64,000 nt of DNA, taken from NCBI GenBank assembly GCA_025677825.1, contig JAIXMO010000020.1:310001-374000 (forward strand), read 5' to 3'. This document shows, piece after piece, positions 62,574-64,000 of the stretch (positions are counted from its first letter, which is position 1; the number at the start of each line of letters is the position of its first letter). A program made the position numbers and the translations under genes. Origin of the DNA: Helicostylum pulchrum (Eukaryota; Mucoromycota; Mucoromycetes; Mucorales; Mucoraceae). A model generated the notes under the pieces. That model was given only the letters and a program-made list of their open reading frames with translations. It searched no databases and was not told the origin of the DNA.

Positions 62574-64000
62574 ATGGCTGTATTCCAAAAAGACTACGAG
62601 CACTTCCAGTTTATTTTCATCGCAAATTGGCACCGTGAGCACTATACTTTGGATGATTCCCGACTTTCGACAAGTGGCACAGGTTTGTTTCTACTATTTA
62701 TGAGGAGAAAAAGTTTATTTTCTTAGCTTTTCGCTTTTTCTTTTTCAGTTTAAATAAACGTTAAGAAAACGCATATGAATATGGAAGGGGTGCATGACCT
62801 TCATCAATACACCCATTGCGTAGTTATGCGTAAATACCTGTACAATAAATAACTATGTGTTTATTAAGATTTTTTTTATTGTTTCTGCTTAGATATGGGA
62901 AAAGACTCTGTCGCAACGAGTATTTTTTCTACCTCCAGCAGACATGTTGATTATCGTTACATTAGACAAATGCAGTAAGTAAATGGCAAGTTAAAAACGA
63001 TAAAGCTGGAAGTAACATATACATATTCATCAATCTATAGACGCGGTTCTTCTATCTCCTATGATAAGCAAACAGGAAACGTTAGAGATATTGGTTGCAA
63101 CTATGATAAAGAAGACGAAGATACCACAGCCATTAAGGGTTTTCGCGATAAGTTGTACGCCTTGTTTAAAAAGGACAAGGAAACGTGGGACGAAGAGGAT
63201 ACATTTTTGATAAAGGCAGTTTCTGATTATTTACCGCTTGCAATGGAATATGCCATGAAAGATGACTTCGAAGAAGGAAGCTTTGATTTATTTCACTACG
63301 CGTTTATTGTTCCTTCTGAATGGGAAGAGGAAATTCGAGATGATATTATTCGACCAATTTTTGTTCAATCAGGTTTGATATCAAATGAAGATCACCAAGA
63401 CAGACTTTTATTTTTCTCGGATATTGAATCCATATTTTACAATTTCTCTTTCAAGAGAGGAGACAATACAATCTTGTGTAGAATTACCCCTGACGAGGGA
63501 AAGGCCATAGTAAAGTTTGATTTGATTCAAACTACGAGCACTCTATACAACTTTCCAAATGCAAGCTTATTTCCAAAAGTTATGAAATCAAGCTCAGTCT
63601 CTTATCGCGGATGATATTGAAGACCGTATAGCAGAATTTTTAAGGACCAATTTATTTTACGTGGATACAGACGATGACCGAGTTAGAAAACCGTTAAAAA
63701 GATTTTTAAAAGGCAAACTTGTTTCTTTTGATGAAGATCGGATTATCGAAGCCATAATGGAACAAATGAATCGTCAGCCTTTACCTCCATTGGTACGTAT
63801 AACTTGATATAGCCATCACAAATTTTAACAGTTTATCTTAATAACTAGAGTAAAAAGAAAAAGAAAAAAGGCACGAAAACAAAACCTTGGATAATATTTA
63901 AAAATAAATGGATGTTGACTGAAAACCAGAAACGATTTATAATGTCACTTTCTCCTTTAAGTGTATGCACTGAAATCGGTTCATTTCTCTTTAGCGACTT
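62574..64000 (+). pseudogene. large Hsp70-like/uncharacterised gene, frame-shifted, 3' end outside window
   Basis: Proposed exons 62574-62682, 62893-62974, 63041-63795 (with a break) and 63850 onward. It reads MAVFQKDYEHFQFIFIANWH, then GSSISYDKQTGNVRDIGCNY, DKLYALFKKDKETWDEED and HYAFIVPSEWEEEIRDDIIR, IFVQSGLISN, then LLFFSDIESIFYNF. This resembles a Mucorales family of divergent Hsp70/actin-like ATPase proteins, but the usual N-terminal phosphate loop (G-I-D-F-G-T-T type) is absent, so the link is a weak inference. The frame ends at TGA 63612, yet homologous-looking sequence (ADDIEDRIAEFLRTNLFYVD) continues one base out of phase. That suggests a pseudogene or an assembly error. Confidence 0.42.

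Overview
The window is AT-rich, gene-dense fungal DNA. Coding regions are broken by many short (about 50-100 nt) GT-AG introns. Start codons are preceded by long T/CT runs and A-runs, and proteins carry Gln/Ser/Asn runs. The set of a Med13 subunit, a PDR-type ABC transporter, Ede1-, Bem3-, Sst2- and Slt2-like proteins and a cytochrome-b5 front-end desaturase fits an early-diverging filamentous fungus, most likely Mucorales (Mucoromycota). This placement is inferred from gene content only.

Layout. 1-4280: compact housekeeping block (3' part of AIM24, TMEM14 protein, dephospho-CoA kinase, dihydrofolate reductase, mitochondrial uL14). 4705-10047: nine-exon MED13 on the minus strand. 10048-12580: gene-poor stretch with a degraded coding fragment, a short GC-rich island and an LTR-like segment, followed by a solo transposase-type HTH gene. 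13790-18407: ADCK2/Cqd1-type UbiB kinase and a PX-PH-RhoGAP protein. 19055-22657: mitoribosomal mS41, an unusual Rieske-domain protein and a front-end desaturase. 23129-23252: a possible spliced micro-ORF. 25034-32174: a full-length PDR transporter with strong codon bias and a GOST-type seven-TM protein. 33043-39703: a C2H2 factor, an MFS protein and a 14-exon cell-wall-integrity MAP kinase, all on the minus strand. 40436-46464: RRM-R3H (Pin4/Cip-like) protein, Ede1-like endocytic scaffold and an HSP31-like DJ-1 protein. 48080-50333: DEP-RGS regulator. 52534-53268: TENA/THI-4 protein. 53415-57840: a rearranged accessory block. 58019 to the end: four-TM protein, WD40 protein, EH-domain protein and the start of a large Hsp70-like/uncharacterised gene.

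Several genes belong to connected processes: signalling at the cortex (Slt2-type MAPK, Bem3-like GAP, RGS protein), endocytosis (Ede1-like and another EH protein) and cofactor metabolism (CoA kinase, DHFR, TENA). They are not arranged as an obvious cluster.

The most unusual part is 53.4-57.85 kb: a dead mariner-type transposase, an unrecognised five-exon gene with a polyQ tract, two copies of a 452-bp tandem repeat that differ by one base at a potential splice donor, and a broken paralogue of the unknown gene in inverted orientation. No CRISPR array, rRNA or convincing tRNA was seen. Splice sites were placed by eye from GT/AG signals, reading frame and family conservation.
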